From: Solwaraspora sp. WMMD406
GTDB lineage: Bacteria; Actinomycetota; Actinomycetes; Mycobacteriales; Micromonosporaceae
Direction: 5' to 3'
NCBI RefSeq assembly: GCF_029626025.1
Contig: NZ_JARUBF010000001.1
Location: 3,162,001 to 3,226,000, forward strand
Length of the DNA: 64,000 nucleotides
Shown: positions 35,094-44,001 of the stretch, piece after piece
Layout: the number at the start of each line of letters is the position of its first letter
How positions within the stretch are numbered: the first letter of the stretch is position 1
Position numbers and translations under genes: made by a program
Notes under the pieces: generated by a model
Seen by the model: only the letters and a program-made list of their open reading frames with translations
Told to the model about the DNA's origin: nothing
The model's database searches: none

Positions 35094-36341
35094 CTAGCCT
35101 ATCGCCCGGTTTAGCCGCATCGAACGTACCCAGGTCATGCCGGCCGTACGGGTGATCTGCGGGGCCGGCCGCCCGACCGGCGGCCAGGCCGGCGGATCGG
35201 TCAGCGCGCCGAGTCCGGCCCGGACCAGGTGGGCCGACAGCCGGGCTCCCATGCAGAAGTGCGGGCCACGGCCGAACGTCAGGTGCCGCCGCAAGGGTCG
35301 GTCGGGATCGATCTGGTCCGGTCGGGGAAAGGCCAGTGGGTCCCGATTTGCGCCGACCAGTAGCAGGGTGACCCGACTGCCGGCGGTGATTCGGCGGCCA
35401 CCAACCGATATATCCGCTATCGCGGTACGTGGTGCGAAATGGAACGGGCAGGCCAACCGGAGAACCTCGTCGACGAATCCGTCAGGATGGGCGGCGAAGA
35501 CGGCACGCCGGCCGGGTTCGGCGAGCCACGCGTAACCGAGAGCGAGCGCGGTCCGGGTCGGCTCCAGCCCCCCGGTGAGTAGTTGGGTGAACACCGCCGC
35601 CAGATCCGCCGGATCCGCGCCCTGGCCGAGGGTGGTCCGGAAACAGTCGGCGACCTCTCCTTTCGCCGTCGGCAGGTAGCGGTGCTGGAAGTAGTCGACC
35701 AGGTTGGCCAGGGCGCTCGCTGCCGCGGCCACCAGCGGTTCGTGGAAGGAGTCGAGCGACAGGTAGCCCAGCAGGTCGAGTCCCCACCGGCCGATCCGGT
35801 CACGGTCCTCGGCGGGGGCGCCGAGCACGTCGGTGATGCCGGCGACGGTGAACGGCGCGATGACCTCGGAGACGAGATCGGCGCCGACGAGGGGTGTGGC
35901 ATCGGTGCCGGCCGACGGTACGGCATCGGTGCCGGCCGGCCATGCCGCGACCTGGTCGCGGGCCAGCTGGTCGAAGCGGTCCCGCCAGCCGGAGGTCGCC
36001 GCCGCGTTGAGCGTGGCACGGAACGCCCGGCGCAGTCCGGCCAGCCGGTCGGCGTCCGAGAAGACCAGCCAGCGGGCCAGGTGCTCCTCGACCGGCGCGG
36101 CCAACGCCCGCTCGGCCGCCGAAAGGTCCGACGTAGACTCATCGGAGGAGCGGCCAGCCAGTCTGCGATCGGTGAGCAACGTCAGGACGTCACGGTGGCG
36201 GGTGACGAACCACGACCGCGACGGCCGGTGGTAGTAGGGCGCATCGTGCGCCAGCAATGACGACAAGGTCGGATATAGTCGGCTGGCCAGCAGCTGGTAG
36301 ATGTCCGCGTCCTCGTCGTACCCGTCAACGGGCCCGACCAC
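35094..36341 (-). CDS. Cytochrome P450
   Basis: A 415-residue P450. The haem-Cys loop is HLTFGRGPHFCMGARLS, the K-helix ExxR is VDEVLRLACP, and the I-helix reads QLLTGGLEPTRTAL, where the usual A/G-G-x-E/D-T acid-alcohol pair is altered by an inserted Pro. This may change oxygen activation. Residues ~140-165 contain a short TDAVPSAGTDATP duplication. It probably hydroxylates or couples a cluster intermediate. The gene is divergent from the MOSC gene, with only a 35-base gap holding both starts. Confidence 0.85.
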   Translation of the reverse strand: MVGPVDGYDEDADIYQLLASRLYPTLSSLLAHDAPYYHRPSRSWFVTRHRDVLTLLTDRRLAGRSSDESTSDLSAAERALAAPVEEHLARWLVFSDADRLAGLRRAFRATLNAAATSGWRDRFDQLARDQVAAWPAGTDAVPSAGTDATPLVGADLVSEVIAPFTVAGITDVLGAPAEDRDRIGRWGLDLLGYLSLDSFHEPLVAAAASALANLVDYFQHRYLPTAKGEVADCFRTTLGQGADPADLAAVFTQLLTGGLEPTRTALALGYAWLAEPGRRAVFAAHPDGFVDEVLRLACPFHFAPRTAIADISVGGRRITAGSRVTLLLVGANRDPLAFPRPDQIDPDRPLRRHLTFGRGPHFCMGARLSAHLVRAGLGALTDPPAWPPVGRPAPQITRTAGMTWVRSMRLNRAIG

Positions 36342-36376
36342 CGCGCACCACCTCCTGTCGCCTGTGGAGGCACAGC

Positions 36377-37162
36377 ATGACCGGCTCGTCGTCCACCAGC
36401 ACCGATCCCGCCGGCGGCGGCACCGATTCCGCTGGCGTCGCCGACCCGGACGGTGCCGTTTCGTCTGGCGCAGGTTCCGCTGGCGTCGTCGTTTCGGTCA
36501 ACGTCGCGCGCACGATCGTCGACGGACCACCGGGCGGCGTCGAGTCTAGCGGGATCGACAAGCGGCCCGTCACCGGCGCGGTCCACGTTGACGATGGTGG
36601 CATCGTCGGCGACCTGGTGGTCAACACCGCCGTCCACGGCGGGATCCATCAGGCCCTGTACGCGTTCCAACTGGCCGACCTGCTGAGCTGGTCCACCGAA
36701 CTCGACCGTCAGCTGAGCCCCGGCGCGGCGGGAGAGAACCTGACCCTCGACGGCGTCGACTGCAACCTCGCGGTGATCGGCGAGCGCTGGCGGATCGGCG
36801 GCGTGGTGGTCCGGGTCACCGGGCCGCGTATTCCCTGCCGTACGCTCCCGTGGTTCTGGGGGCAGGAAGGTCGGTTCGTGCCGCGTTTCGCCGCCGCCGG
36901 CCGCCCCGGTGCCTACTTCGCCGTCGAGCGGCCCGGCTCGATGTGCGCCGGCGCCGAGGTCGAGGTGCTGCACCGGCCCGATCACGAAGTGACCGTACGG
37001 GACGTCTTCGCCTGGCGGATGGGCCGGCCCGAACTCACCCCGCTGATCTCCCGGGCCGTCGACGACCTGCCGCCCAAGCTGCGGGACCGGCTCGCCCGCG
37101 CCGTCGCTACCACCACCAGCGGCGGAGACGACGGCGGTCAGCCTGCCGGATCCGAGCCATGA
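36377..37162 (+). CDS. MOSC-domain protein
   Basis: A 261-residue MOSC protein. After a Gly/Ser/Asp-rich ~50-residue N-terminus, the domain shows GIDKRPVTGAVHV, GIVGDLVVNTAVHGGIHQALY and AGENLTLDGV, then ITGPRIPCRTLPWF with the conserved Cys. MOSC domains handle sulfur or molybdenum-cofactor transfer and include YiiM-type hydroxylamine reductases. ATG at 36377 has GTGGAGG upstream. Its link to the neighbouring P450 is only by position. Confidence 0.8.
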   Translation: MTGSSSTSTDPAGGGTDSAGVADPDGAVSSGAGSAGVVVSVNVARTIVDGPPGGVESSGIDKRPVTGAVHVDDGGIVGDLVVNTAVHGGIHQALYAFQLADLLSWSTELDRQLSPGAAGENLTLDGVDCNLAVIGERWRIGGVVVRVTGPRIPCRTLPWFWGQEGRFVPRFAAAGRPGAYFAVERPGSMCAGAEVEVLHRPDHEVTVRDVFAWRMGRPELTPLISRAVDDLPPKLRDRLARAVATTTSGGDDGGQPAGSEP

Positions 37163-37252
37163 TCCACTTCGGCTCAGCGACCTGACACGCCGAGCGGCGG
37201 TTTGATCAGCCGCTGTGGCTCACGATTCGGAGCTTCTACCGCTCGACGCTGC

Positions 37253-37292
37253 GCTGGGCGGGCCCGACCAGGATCGGTCAGGCCCGCCCAGC
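37253..37292. terminator. Bidirectional terminator between MOSC and cellulase genes
   Basis: GCTGGGCGGGCC and GGCCCGCCCAGC form a 12-bp perfect stem, extended inward by CGACC/GGTC pairing. It lies between two convergent stop codons. Confidence 0.75.
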
Positions 37293-37311
37293 GGAGCGGG
37301 TCAGGGTCTGG

Positions 37312-39360
37312 TCAGGAGGCGGTGCAGGTCAGGTCGGCCGGCGTCGCGCTGGACCCGGAGCCGAGGAACCCGAACGAGGTCGCGGCGGTCGGCGCCAACG
37401 CCCCGTTGTACGCCTCGTTGCGGACCGTCACGGCCGCGCCGGAGGTGGTCAACCGACCGTTCCACAGCGACGCGATCGACGTACCGCTGGGGTTGGTCCA
37501 GGTGACCGTCCAGCCGGAGATCGCCGAGGTGCCGGTGTTGCGGACCTCGACACCGCCCTGGAAGCCGCCCTGCCAGCTGCTGGTCACCGTGTACGTGGCG
37601 GTGCAGCCGTCGTCACCGGGGCCGCCGTCGTTGGCCGCGGTGGTGACCGTCCGCGCCGGCGACGACGGCGAGACGTTGCCGGCGGCGTCGCGGGCCCGGA
37701 CCGTGAACGTGTAGCTGGTTTCGGGGGTCAGGCCGGAGGCGGTGTACGTGGTGCCGGAGACCGTGGCGACCGGGGTGGCCGGGCCGCCGGCGGTGGACCG
37801 CAGCACCTGGTACGAGGTGACGCCGACGTTGTCGGTCGACGCCGTCCAGGTCAGGGTCACCGAGTCGGCGGTGACGTCGCTGGCGGCCGGCTGGCCGGGC
37901 GCGGTCGGCACGGTGACGTCGTCGTCCCCGCCGCCGTCGCTGTAGCGCTGGCCCAGGCTGATCCCGGTGGTCGAGCCGACGCCGCCGAGCGGCACCTGGT
38001 GGTCCAGGCCGACGAACGTGCCGTCGTGCTGCCACAGTGCCGGCTTGAGCACCTCGTTGTACTTGACCTCGTCCCAGCTGGTCCAGTCGTCGAGCAGCAG
38101 ACCACCGGTGTCACCGGAGTTGGGGTTTAGCGACCAGAACGTGTGGTGGATGCCGTAGTCGATCATCAGGTCGCGCAGGGCGTGCAGCCACTTGTCCTGG
38201 CGGGCGTCCTGACCGTACCGGCCGCCCCACTCGCCGATCAGCAGCGGCGCGGTGTCGTCCTCGTGGATGTAGAGCCAGTTGGGCCGCCACACGTCCTCGG
38301 TCAGCGACGCCTTGTCGAACTCGCCCTGGAACCACGGCTGCTCGTACACCAGCGGGCCGTAGTCGTGCGGAGAGTAGACCAGCTGGTCCTGGTTGGCGCC
38401 CAGGTCGATCGGGTGTTCGGCGACGCCGCGCAGGTTGCCGCCCCACCAGTTGTAGAAGTAGTTGGGGCTGAGGTCCGGGTTGGTGTTGGGGGAGTCCCAG
38501 TCCGCGTGGGCGCGCGGGTAGACCTCGATGCCTTCGCAGAGGATCAGCAGATTCGGGTTGATCGCCAGGATCCGTCGGCCGGCCGTCTCGCAGGCGTGCT
38601 TGAAGTTGTCCTGGTCGGTCGACGAGTCCCACTTGGCCCGCTGCGGGTCGTTCGGGGTGCCGTGCGGCTCGTTCTTGATGTCCATCGCGACGATCGTGTC
38701 GTTGTCGCGGTAGCGCGTGGTCACCCACTCCCAGCCCTGGTAGAAGTCTTCGACGGTGATCGAGCCCTTCCACCACACCGGGTAGAGGTGGCCGGAGTTG
38801 TCGGCTTCGGCGCTGTGCACGTCCAGCATGACCTTCAGGCCGTACTTTTCGCACAATTCGAGCCAGTAGTCGAAGATCTGCAGGTTGTTGAGGCCGTCCA
38901 GCTCCGGGTTGACGTACGCGTTGATGTTGGGCCGGGCCAGCGGCTGGCCGGCCTTCCATTCCAGCAGCAGCTGGGTGGAGATCGGCACCCGGACGATGTT
39001 GATGCCACGCTGCGACATCGCCCGGGTGACGGCCTCGATGTTGGCCGACCACAGGCCGTGAAAGACCCGCTCGGTGGCGTTGTAGCCGAACCAGTTGGCC
39101 CCGGTGAGCCACACCTGGTTGCCGGCCTCGTCGACGATCGTGTTCCCGTCGGTGTGCAGCCAGTCGTTCTCCGGTACGGCCTCGGCGACTGCTTCGGCTG
39201 GTGCTTCGGCTGTTGCTTCGGCTGTTGCGGTGGTGGGGGCAGCCGGTGGGGCGGCGGCTGCCGTGGCGGTGGTCGGGACGGCGGCGACCGCCCCGAGGAG
39301 CAGGGCGGCCGCCGTTGTGGCGGCCCACCGTGTCCGGATCGACGTCCGTATCGACGGCAT
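37312..39360 (-). CDS. Secreted GH5 cellulase with FN3 and CBM2 modules
   Basis: A 682-residue exported endoglucanase-type enzyme. A signal peptide (WAATTAAALLLGAVAAVPTT) and an Ala/Glu/Thr-rich linker precede a GH5 domain: acid/base Glu in VAMDIKNEPHG and nucleophile Glu in LLIGEWGGRYG. A fibronectin III module (VPTAPGQPAASDVTADSVTL...) and a C-terminal family 2 cellulose-binding module (CTATYTVTSSWQGGFQGGV, ending with DLTC) follow. It hydrolyses beta-1,4-glucans outside the cell. ATG at 39360 has AGGAGAAC before it. A CebR-like operator lies 62 bases upstream. Confidence 0.9.
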   Translation of the reverse strand: MPSIRTSIRTRWAATTAAALLLGAVAAVPTTATAAAAPPAAPTTATAEATAEAPAEAVAEAVPENDWLHTDGNTIVDEAGNQVWLTGANWFGYNATERVFHGLWSANIEAVTRAMSQRGINIVRVPISTQLLLEWKAGQPLARPNINAYVNPELDGLNNLQIFDYWLELCEKYGLKVMLDVHSAEADNSGHLYPVWWKGSITVEDFYQGWEWVTTRYRDNDTIVAMDIKNEPHGTPNDPQRAKWDSSTDQDNFKHACETAGRRILAINPNLLILCEGIEVYPRAHADWDSPNTNPDLSPNYFYNWWGGNLRGVAEHPIDLGANQDQLVYSPHDYGPLVYEQPWFQGEFDKASLTEDVWRPNWLYIHEDDTAPLLIGEWGGRYGQDARQDKWLHALRDLMIDYGIHHTFWSLNPNSGDTGGLLLDDWTSWDEVKYNEVLKPALWQHDGTFVGLDHQVPLGGVGSTTGISLGQRYSDGGGDDDVTVPTAPGQPAASDVTADSVTLTWTASTDNVGVTSYQVLRSTAGGPATPVATVSGTTYTASGLTPETSYTFTVRARDAAGNVSPSSPARTVTTAANDGGPGDDGCTATYTVTSSWQGGFQGGVEVRNTGTSAISGWTVTWTNPSGTSIASLWNGRLTTSGAAVTVRNEAYNGALAPTAATSFGFLGSGSSATPADLTCTAS

Positions 39361-39422
39361 GCGGCGCGTTCTCCTGTCGTGGGGTGTGCTGGTTCTGCGG
39401 TTTCCGGTGTGCATGACAGCTA

Positions 39423-39436
39423 TGGGAGCGCTTCCA
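39423..39436 (-). promoter_or_regulatory. CebR-type operator of the cellulase gene
   Basis: TGGGAGCGCTTCCA matches the 14-bp palindrome TGGGAGCGCTCCCA bound by the LacI-family cellulose-utilisation repressor CebR, with one mismatch. Its place between the cellulase start and its upstream region predicts induction by cellobiose or cello-oligosaccharides. Confidence 0.75.
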
Positions 39437-39652
39437 TCGACAGGTTACGACGTACCAAGGTCGCCATGGAAGGCTGCTTCGTAGATCGCGTCGAGCATCG
39501 TCTCGGCATCGCTTCGATCACACCGAGCGGGTCGCCGAGGAATTCGGCGGCCGCCACAGAGGGTGCGGGGCTGATCGCCGGGTGGCCAACCCGAGGACCG
39601 GCACCCGCACTGAGCGTCAACGGCTCGCAACGCTGCGCCAACGATGGCCTGG

Positions 39653-39682
39653 TTGACTTTTGTTATGGGCATAACGTAATCT
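39653..39682 (+). promoter_or_regulatory. Promoter with embedded palindromic operator for the ABC-ABC-TetR-MFS operon
   Basis: TTGACT (39653-39658) and TAATCT (39677-39682) are 18 bp apart. Inside the spacer lies a perfect inverted repeat GTTATGGGCATAAC (39662-39675). A repressor bound there would block RNA polymerase. The TetR protein encoded third in the operon is the obvious candidate, giving autoregulation. The ~220 bp between this site and the cellulase operator hold only scraps of a minus-strand frame. Confidence 0.7.
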
Positions 39683-39770
39683 CGTTGCCGAGAACGGATC
39701 TCGTTGCTGCCGAATGCGCATCCGCTGGATGTTCGGACGGCGATACACGCCCATAGACAGGAGTGGCGGT

Positions 39771-41576
39771 ATGCCGTCACGCAGTGACCGGGAGTCTGCG
39801 CCGCAGGCCAAGTCGACTCCGATGGCGACACTGTTGAGGCCGGTTCGGGGTCGCTTGATCATGGTGATCGTCGTGCAGGCAGTCGCATCTGCGCTGATGT
39901 TGTCGCCGCTGGTGACGGGAGCGATGATCGCGGAGCGCCTGATCGCGGATGCCGGTGATCCCGGGATCTGGCCGGTGCTGGTAGCAGGCCTGGTGTTGCT
40001 GGGCCTGGGGCTGATGTTAAAGGCGTCGGCGGATCTGATCGCGCATCTGGCAGACAACGATCTGACGTTGATTCTGCGGCGGAAGCTGGCGGCGAGGCTG
40101 CGGGGCGCGCCGCTGGGGTGGTTCACCGACACCAGCGCGGGCCGGGTCAAGCAGGGCATGCAGGATGACGTCACGGCACTGCACCATCTGGTGGCGCATT
40201 CCTACGCCGAGCTCGCCGGCGCGGTCGTCACCCCGATCGCCGCCTACGCCTACTTGTTCTTCATCGACTGGCGGCTGGCGCTGGTGCTGATGGCTCCGTT
40301 GCCGGTATTCGTGGTGATCTACGGGCGGATGCTGGCGGGCATGGGCAAGGACATGGACGAGTACGGCCGGGTGCTCGAGGGCGTCAACAGCGCGGTAGTG
40401 GAGTTCGTCGACGGCATCCCCGTGGTGAAGACGTTCGGCCAGACGGGGCGGGCGAGCGCAGCCTATCGAGCGGCGTCGGACCGGTTCACCAAGTTCTTCA
40501 TCGAATGGGCCCGGCCGATGATCGCACCGGAGACGATCGCGAACCTGGCCGTCGCCCCCACGGCGCTGCTCCTGCTCACGCTCGTGTTCGGCAGCTGGTT
40601 CGTCTCGCTCGGCTGGATGCAACCGGTGCAGGTGATCCCCTTCGCCCTCGTCGGCCTAGGTATCGGCGGTCCGATCTCGGTGCTGACATCGAACGTGATG
40701 GCACTGCAAATGGCGAATGGCGCCGCCGCACGCCTGAACGACCTTCTGGACACCGAGCAACTGCCCGAGACACCCGTGCCGTCCGTCCCCACCGGGACGA
40801 GGATCGAGCTGGACCGGGTGAGTTTCGGCTATGACGCCGACCGGATGGTGCTGCACGATGTCAGCGTCGCCTTCGAGCCCGGGACGGTCACCGCCATCGT
40901 GGGCGCATCGGGCTCGGGCAAGACGACCTTGGCCCGGCTCCTGCTGCGCTACGCCGACCCCGCGATCGGCCAGGTGCTCCTCGGCGGCGTACCCCTTCCC
41001 GATGTCGCGTCGGATGAGCTGTTCCGCACGGTCGGGGCGGTGTTCCAGGACGTGCGCCTGCTGCGGATGAGTGTCGCGGAGAACATCGCCCTGGCCCGCC
41101 CCGACGCCTCACGCGCAGAGGTCGAGCAGGCCGCCAGGTCCGCGAGCATTCACGACCGCATCCTTGAGCTGCCGCAGGGCTACGACTCCGTCATCGGCGA
41201 GGACGCGCGACTTTCCGGCGGGGAGGCGCAACGGGTCTCCATCGCCCGTGCACTGCTACTCGACCCCGAGGTCCTGGTGCTCGATGAGGCGACCTCCGCC
41301 GCCGACGCCGAAAACGCCCGAGCCATCCAGACCGGGCTATCGGCCCTGGTCTCCAAGCGATCCCGGACCATCATTGTCATCGCCCACCGACTCGATTCGG
41401 TCGCGGGGGCGGATCGCATCCTCGTTCTCGACGAGGGCCGCGTCGTCGAGGACGGCACCCATCGGGAGCTGATCGAACGGCACGGCGCATATCACCGACT
41501 GTGGCACGCACAGCACCCGGCCGACCCCTTACAAACGGCGGCGATGCGGAATGCCACGGCAGGGGGCACGCGATGA
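39771..41576 (+). CDS. ABC exporter half-transporter 1 (IrtA/YbtP-like)
   Basis: A 601-residue half-transporter: six membrane spans (residues ~25-310), then an NBD with Walker A GASGSGKTT, signature LSGGEAQRVSIA, Walker B VLVLDEATSAAD and H-loop IVIAHRL. The signature motif variant and pairing with a second half-transporter resemble IrtAB/YbtPQ pairs that handle siderophores, but substrate is not proven. ATG at 39771 has GACAGGAGTGGCG upstream. Codon choice is less biased than in the 11-37 kb cluster, suggesting a separate origin. Confidence 0.8.
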   Translation: MPSRSDRESAPQAKSTPMATLLRPVRGRLIMVIVVQAVASALMLSPLVTGAMIAERLIADAGDPGIWPVLVAGLVLLGLGLMLKASADLIAHLADNDLTLILRRKLAARLRGAPLGWFTDTSAGRVKQGMQDDVTALHHLVAHSYAELAGAVVTPIAAYAYLFFIDWRLALVLMAPLPVFVVIYGRMLAGMGKDMDEYGRVLEGVNSAVVEFVDGIPVVKTFGQTGRASAAYRAASDRFTKFFIEWARPMIAPETIANLAVAPTALLLLTLVFGSWFVSLGWMQPVQVIPFALVGLGIGGPISVLTSNVMALQMANGAAARLNDLLDTEQLPETPVPSVPTGTRIELDRVSFGYDADRMVLHDVSVAFEPGTVTAIVGASGSGKTTLARLLLRYADPAIGQVLLGGVPLPDVASDELFRTVGAVFQDVRLLRMSVAENIALARPDASRAEVEQAARSASIHDRILELPQGYDSVIGEDARLSGGEAQRVSIARALLLDPEVLVLDEATSAADAENARAIQTGLSALVSKRSRTIIVIAHRLDSVAGADRILVLDEGRVVEDGTHRELIERHGAYHRLWHAQHPADPLQTAAMRNATAGGTR

Positions 41577-43306
41577 TCCGTCGACTCTCCCGCTACCTCG
41601 GCCCCGAGCACGCCCACCTGCTGCGCAGCCAGCTGCGATGGGTGATCGCCGCGACCTTCCTGCAGGGCATCACGCTGGCGTTCACGATCCCGATCCTGCG
41701 GGCGCTGCTGATCGGTGCTCACGCAGAACTGGTCTGGTGGGTGGGCGGCTTCGCGCTCTCGGCCGTCGTGGCGTGGCTCGTCGACTACCGGGCCACGGTC
41801 AAAGGCTTCGACGTCGGCAGCACCACCCTGGACCAATTGCGCTACCGGCTCGGCGACCACGTCGCGACGCTGCCACTGGGCTGGTTCACCCCGGGACACA
41901 CCAGTACGTTGGGAGTGACCTTGAGCAAGGGCGTCATGGACATCCTCGCCCTGCCGGTCCGTCAGTTCTCAGCCCTGCTGCGGTCGGTGCTGGTGCCGCT
42001 CGTCCTCATCGTCACCCTGCTTGTCGTCGACTGGCGCATCGGGCTGGTGGCGCTCGCCGCCGTTCCGTCCGTGCTGCTGGTGTTCTGGTGGGCTGGACGA
42101 CTCGGCAGGCGAGCCGACGCCGCCGTCAACGAGGCCACCGCCGCAGCGAGCGATCAAATGGTGGAGTTCGCGCAATCCCAGCCGGTGCTGCGCACCTTCG
42201 GACGGCAGGGCCCTGCGGCTGAGCAGTTCGACCGTTCACTGCAAGAACAGGCCCGCACAGAACGCCGACAGTTGTGGCTCGTGCTCCCGCCGCTCATCGT
42301 GAACGGGTTCATCGCCCGTCTCGTGCTCCTCGCACTGCTGTCGCTGGTCATCGCCGTCGCCGCAGGGATCACCGATCCGGTCGCGCTGGCAACGCTACTG
42401 GCGACACTACCGGTCATCAATCTGATCGTCACACCCCTCGGGGATGTCGCCGCGAATGCCACCGTCATCCGCATCCGTTCCGCGCAGATGGACGCCGCCG
42501 ATGCCGTCCTGGACACCCGTCCGCTACCGGAACCGGCCATGTCCACCTCCCCGGCGGATGGGACGCTCGCCTTCGATCACGTCTCTTTCGCCTACGACGA
42601 CGACCCGGTCCTGCACGACATCTCCTTCACCGTGGCGCCGGGCACGACGACCGCGATCGTCGGCCCGTCCGGGGGTGGCAAGTCCACGATCATCCGGCTC
42701 GCCGCCCGGTTCTTCGACCCCCAGCACGGACAGATCCGCCTCGGCGGCGTGCCCCTTCCTGGGCTCGGCGCCGAGAATCGGCATCAGGCGATCTCCCCGG
42801 TCTTCCAGGACAGCTACCTGTTCTCCGGTACCTTGGCCGACAACGTCCGGCTCGCCCGTTCCGACGCCACCGACGCCGAACTTGCGGACGTGGCCGCACG
42901 CTCCGGTCTCACCGAGGTGATCGCCGTACTCCCCGAAGGCTGGGACAGTCAGGTCGGCGAAGGCGGGGTACGGCTCTCGGGCGGGGAGAAGCAGCGGGTC
43001 GCACTCGCCCGAGCCTTCCTCAAGAACGCCCCGGTGCTGCTCCTGGATGAAGCGACTGCCTCCCTGGACGCCGAGAACGGGAACCTTGTCACCGCCGCCG
43101 TTCACGAACTGGCGCGCGATCGCACCGTCATCGTCATCGCCCACCAGCTGACGACGATCGTCGAGGCCGACCAGATCCTCTTCATCGAGGACGGACGGAT
43201 CACCGAGCGCGGCACCCACGACCAACTTCTCGAACACGACGGCGGCTACGCCGCGCACTGGCACGCGCTGACGGCGGCAACGACATGGAGGCTGATCGCA
43301 CAATGA
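41573..43306 (+). CDS. ABC exporter half-transporter 2 (IrtB/YbtQ-like)
   Basis: A 577-residue half-transporter, the partner of the preceding gene (ATGA overlap). Membrane domain at residues ~15-300, then NBD with GPSGGGKST, LSGGEKQRVALA, VLLLDEATASLD and IVIAHQL. The two proteins should form a heterodimer. Siderophore or drug transport is likely. Confidence 0.8.
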   Translation: MIRRLSRYLGPEHAHLLRSQLRWVIAATFLQGITLAFTIPILRALLIGAHAELVWWVGGFALSAVVAWLVDYRATVKGFDVGSTTLDQLRYRLGDHVATLPLGWFTPGHTSTLGVTLSKGVMDILALPVRQFSALLRSVLVPLVLIVTLLVVDWRIGLVALAAVPSVLLVFWWAGRLGRRADAAVNEATAAASDQMVEFAQSQPVLRTFGRQGPAAEQFDRSLQEQARTERRQLWLVLPPLIVNGFIARLVLLALLSLVIAVAAGITDPVALATLLATLPVINLIVTPLGDVAANATVIRIRSAQMDAADAVLDTRPLPEPAMSTSPADGTLAFDHVSFAYDDDPVLHDISFTVAPGTTTAIVGPSGGGKSTIIRLAARFFDPQHGQIRLGGVPLPGLGAENRHQAISPVFQDSYLFSGTLADNVRLARSDATDAELADVAARSGLTEVIAVLPEGWDSQVGEGGVRLSGGEKQRVALARAFLKNAPVLLLDEATASLDAENGNLVTAAVHELARDRTVIVIAHQLTTIVEADQILFIEDGRITERGTHDQLLEHDGGYAAHWHALTAATTWRLIAQ

Positions 43307-44001
43307 ACGCCGCCCGCACAGGCAGGCCACGCAAGCTCACCGAAGCCGATATCGCCGAGGCGGTCCTCGCCGAAGGCTTCGCCGGACTGACCGTTCCCGC
43401 CGTCGCACAGCGGCTCGGCGTCTCCACCATGACGCTCTACCGCTACACGCCGACCCGCGCCGGGTTGCTCGCCTTGACCTGGGACCACGTCCTCGACAAG
43501 ACGACCTGGCCGCCGGTCACCGGCCACTGGCGGGAGATCCTGCATCGGCACGCCACCACCCTGTGGGATCTCCTCGCCACCCACCCCGGAGCCGTGACAG
43601 AGCTCTCCGGCGCGGTCGTACCACCGCGGATGATGGGACTGTACGACGACCTCGCCCTGGCGCTGACCGAGCAGGGATTCACCGCCGACCAGGCCGTTCT
43701 CGCCGTCGACACCACCATCGACCTCACCATCGACCACTGCCGAGGGGTCGAAGACCTCTCTCGACGAGAGGACGCGGCCAGTGCCGACACCCGCGAGCAG
43801 CTGGCAGCACTGTGGACTCTCCGACCGGAGGATCCGCCCGGCCGTGCTGGGGTGCGCGCAGCCATGCAGGAGGCGATAGCCACCCCCCCTCGTGACTGGT
43901 TCATCCGAAAGCTCGAACTGATGCTCGACGGACTCACCACACGCCGTATCGCCGCGGCAGATCCACGCCAGGGCACTTTTGAAGGAGAAGACACCCCGTG
44001 A
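43303..44001 (+). CDS. TetR-family transcriptional regulator
   Basis: A 232-residue regulator. The N-terminal DNA-binding domain reads RPRKLTEADIAEAVLAEGF then LTVPAVAQRLGVSTMTLYRY, the TetR HTH. The C-terminal ligand domain is helical. It overlaps both neighbours by 4 bases and is thus co-transcribed with the transporters it is expected to control, through the palindrome at 39662-39675. Confidence 0.85.
   Translation: MNAARTGRPRKLTEADIAEAVLAEGFAGLTVPAVAQRLGVSTMTLYRYTPTRAGLLALTWDHVLDKTTWPPVTGHWREILHRHATTLWDLLATHPGAVTELSGAVVPPRMMGLYDDLALALTEQGFTADQAVLAVDTTIDLTIDHCRGVEDLSRREDAASADTREQLAALWTLRPEDPPGRAGVRAAMQEAIATPPRDWFIRKLELMLDGLTTRRIAAADPRQGTFEGEDTP

Noticed and set aside
33666-35114. Long plus-strand frame opposite methionyl-tRNA synthetase
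   Set aside because: Mirror frame of a protein with complete MetRS motifs; composition is not protein-like.
39441-39652. Possible C-terminal relic of an oxidoreductase on the minus strand (LDAIYEAAFHGDL)
   Set aside because: Only ~15 suggestive residues with a frame change nearby; too weak to list as a pseudogene.
38143-39756. 537-codon plus-strand frame opposite the cellulase
   Set aside because: Shadow of the GH5 gene; its start is inside the catalytic domain antisense and it reads through the CebR-type operator.
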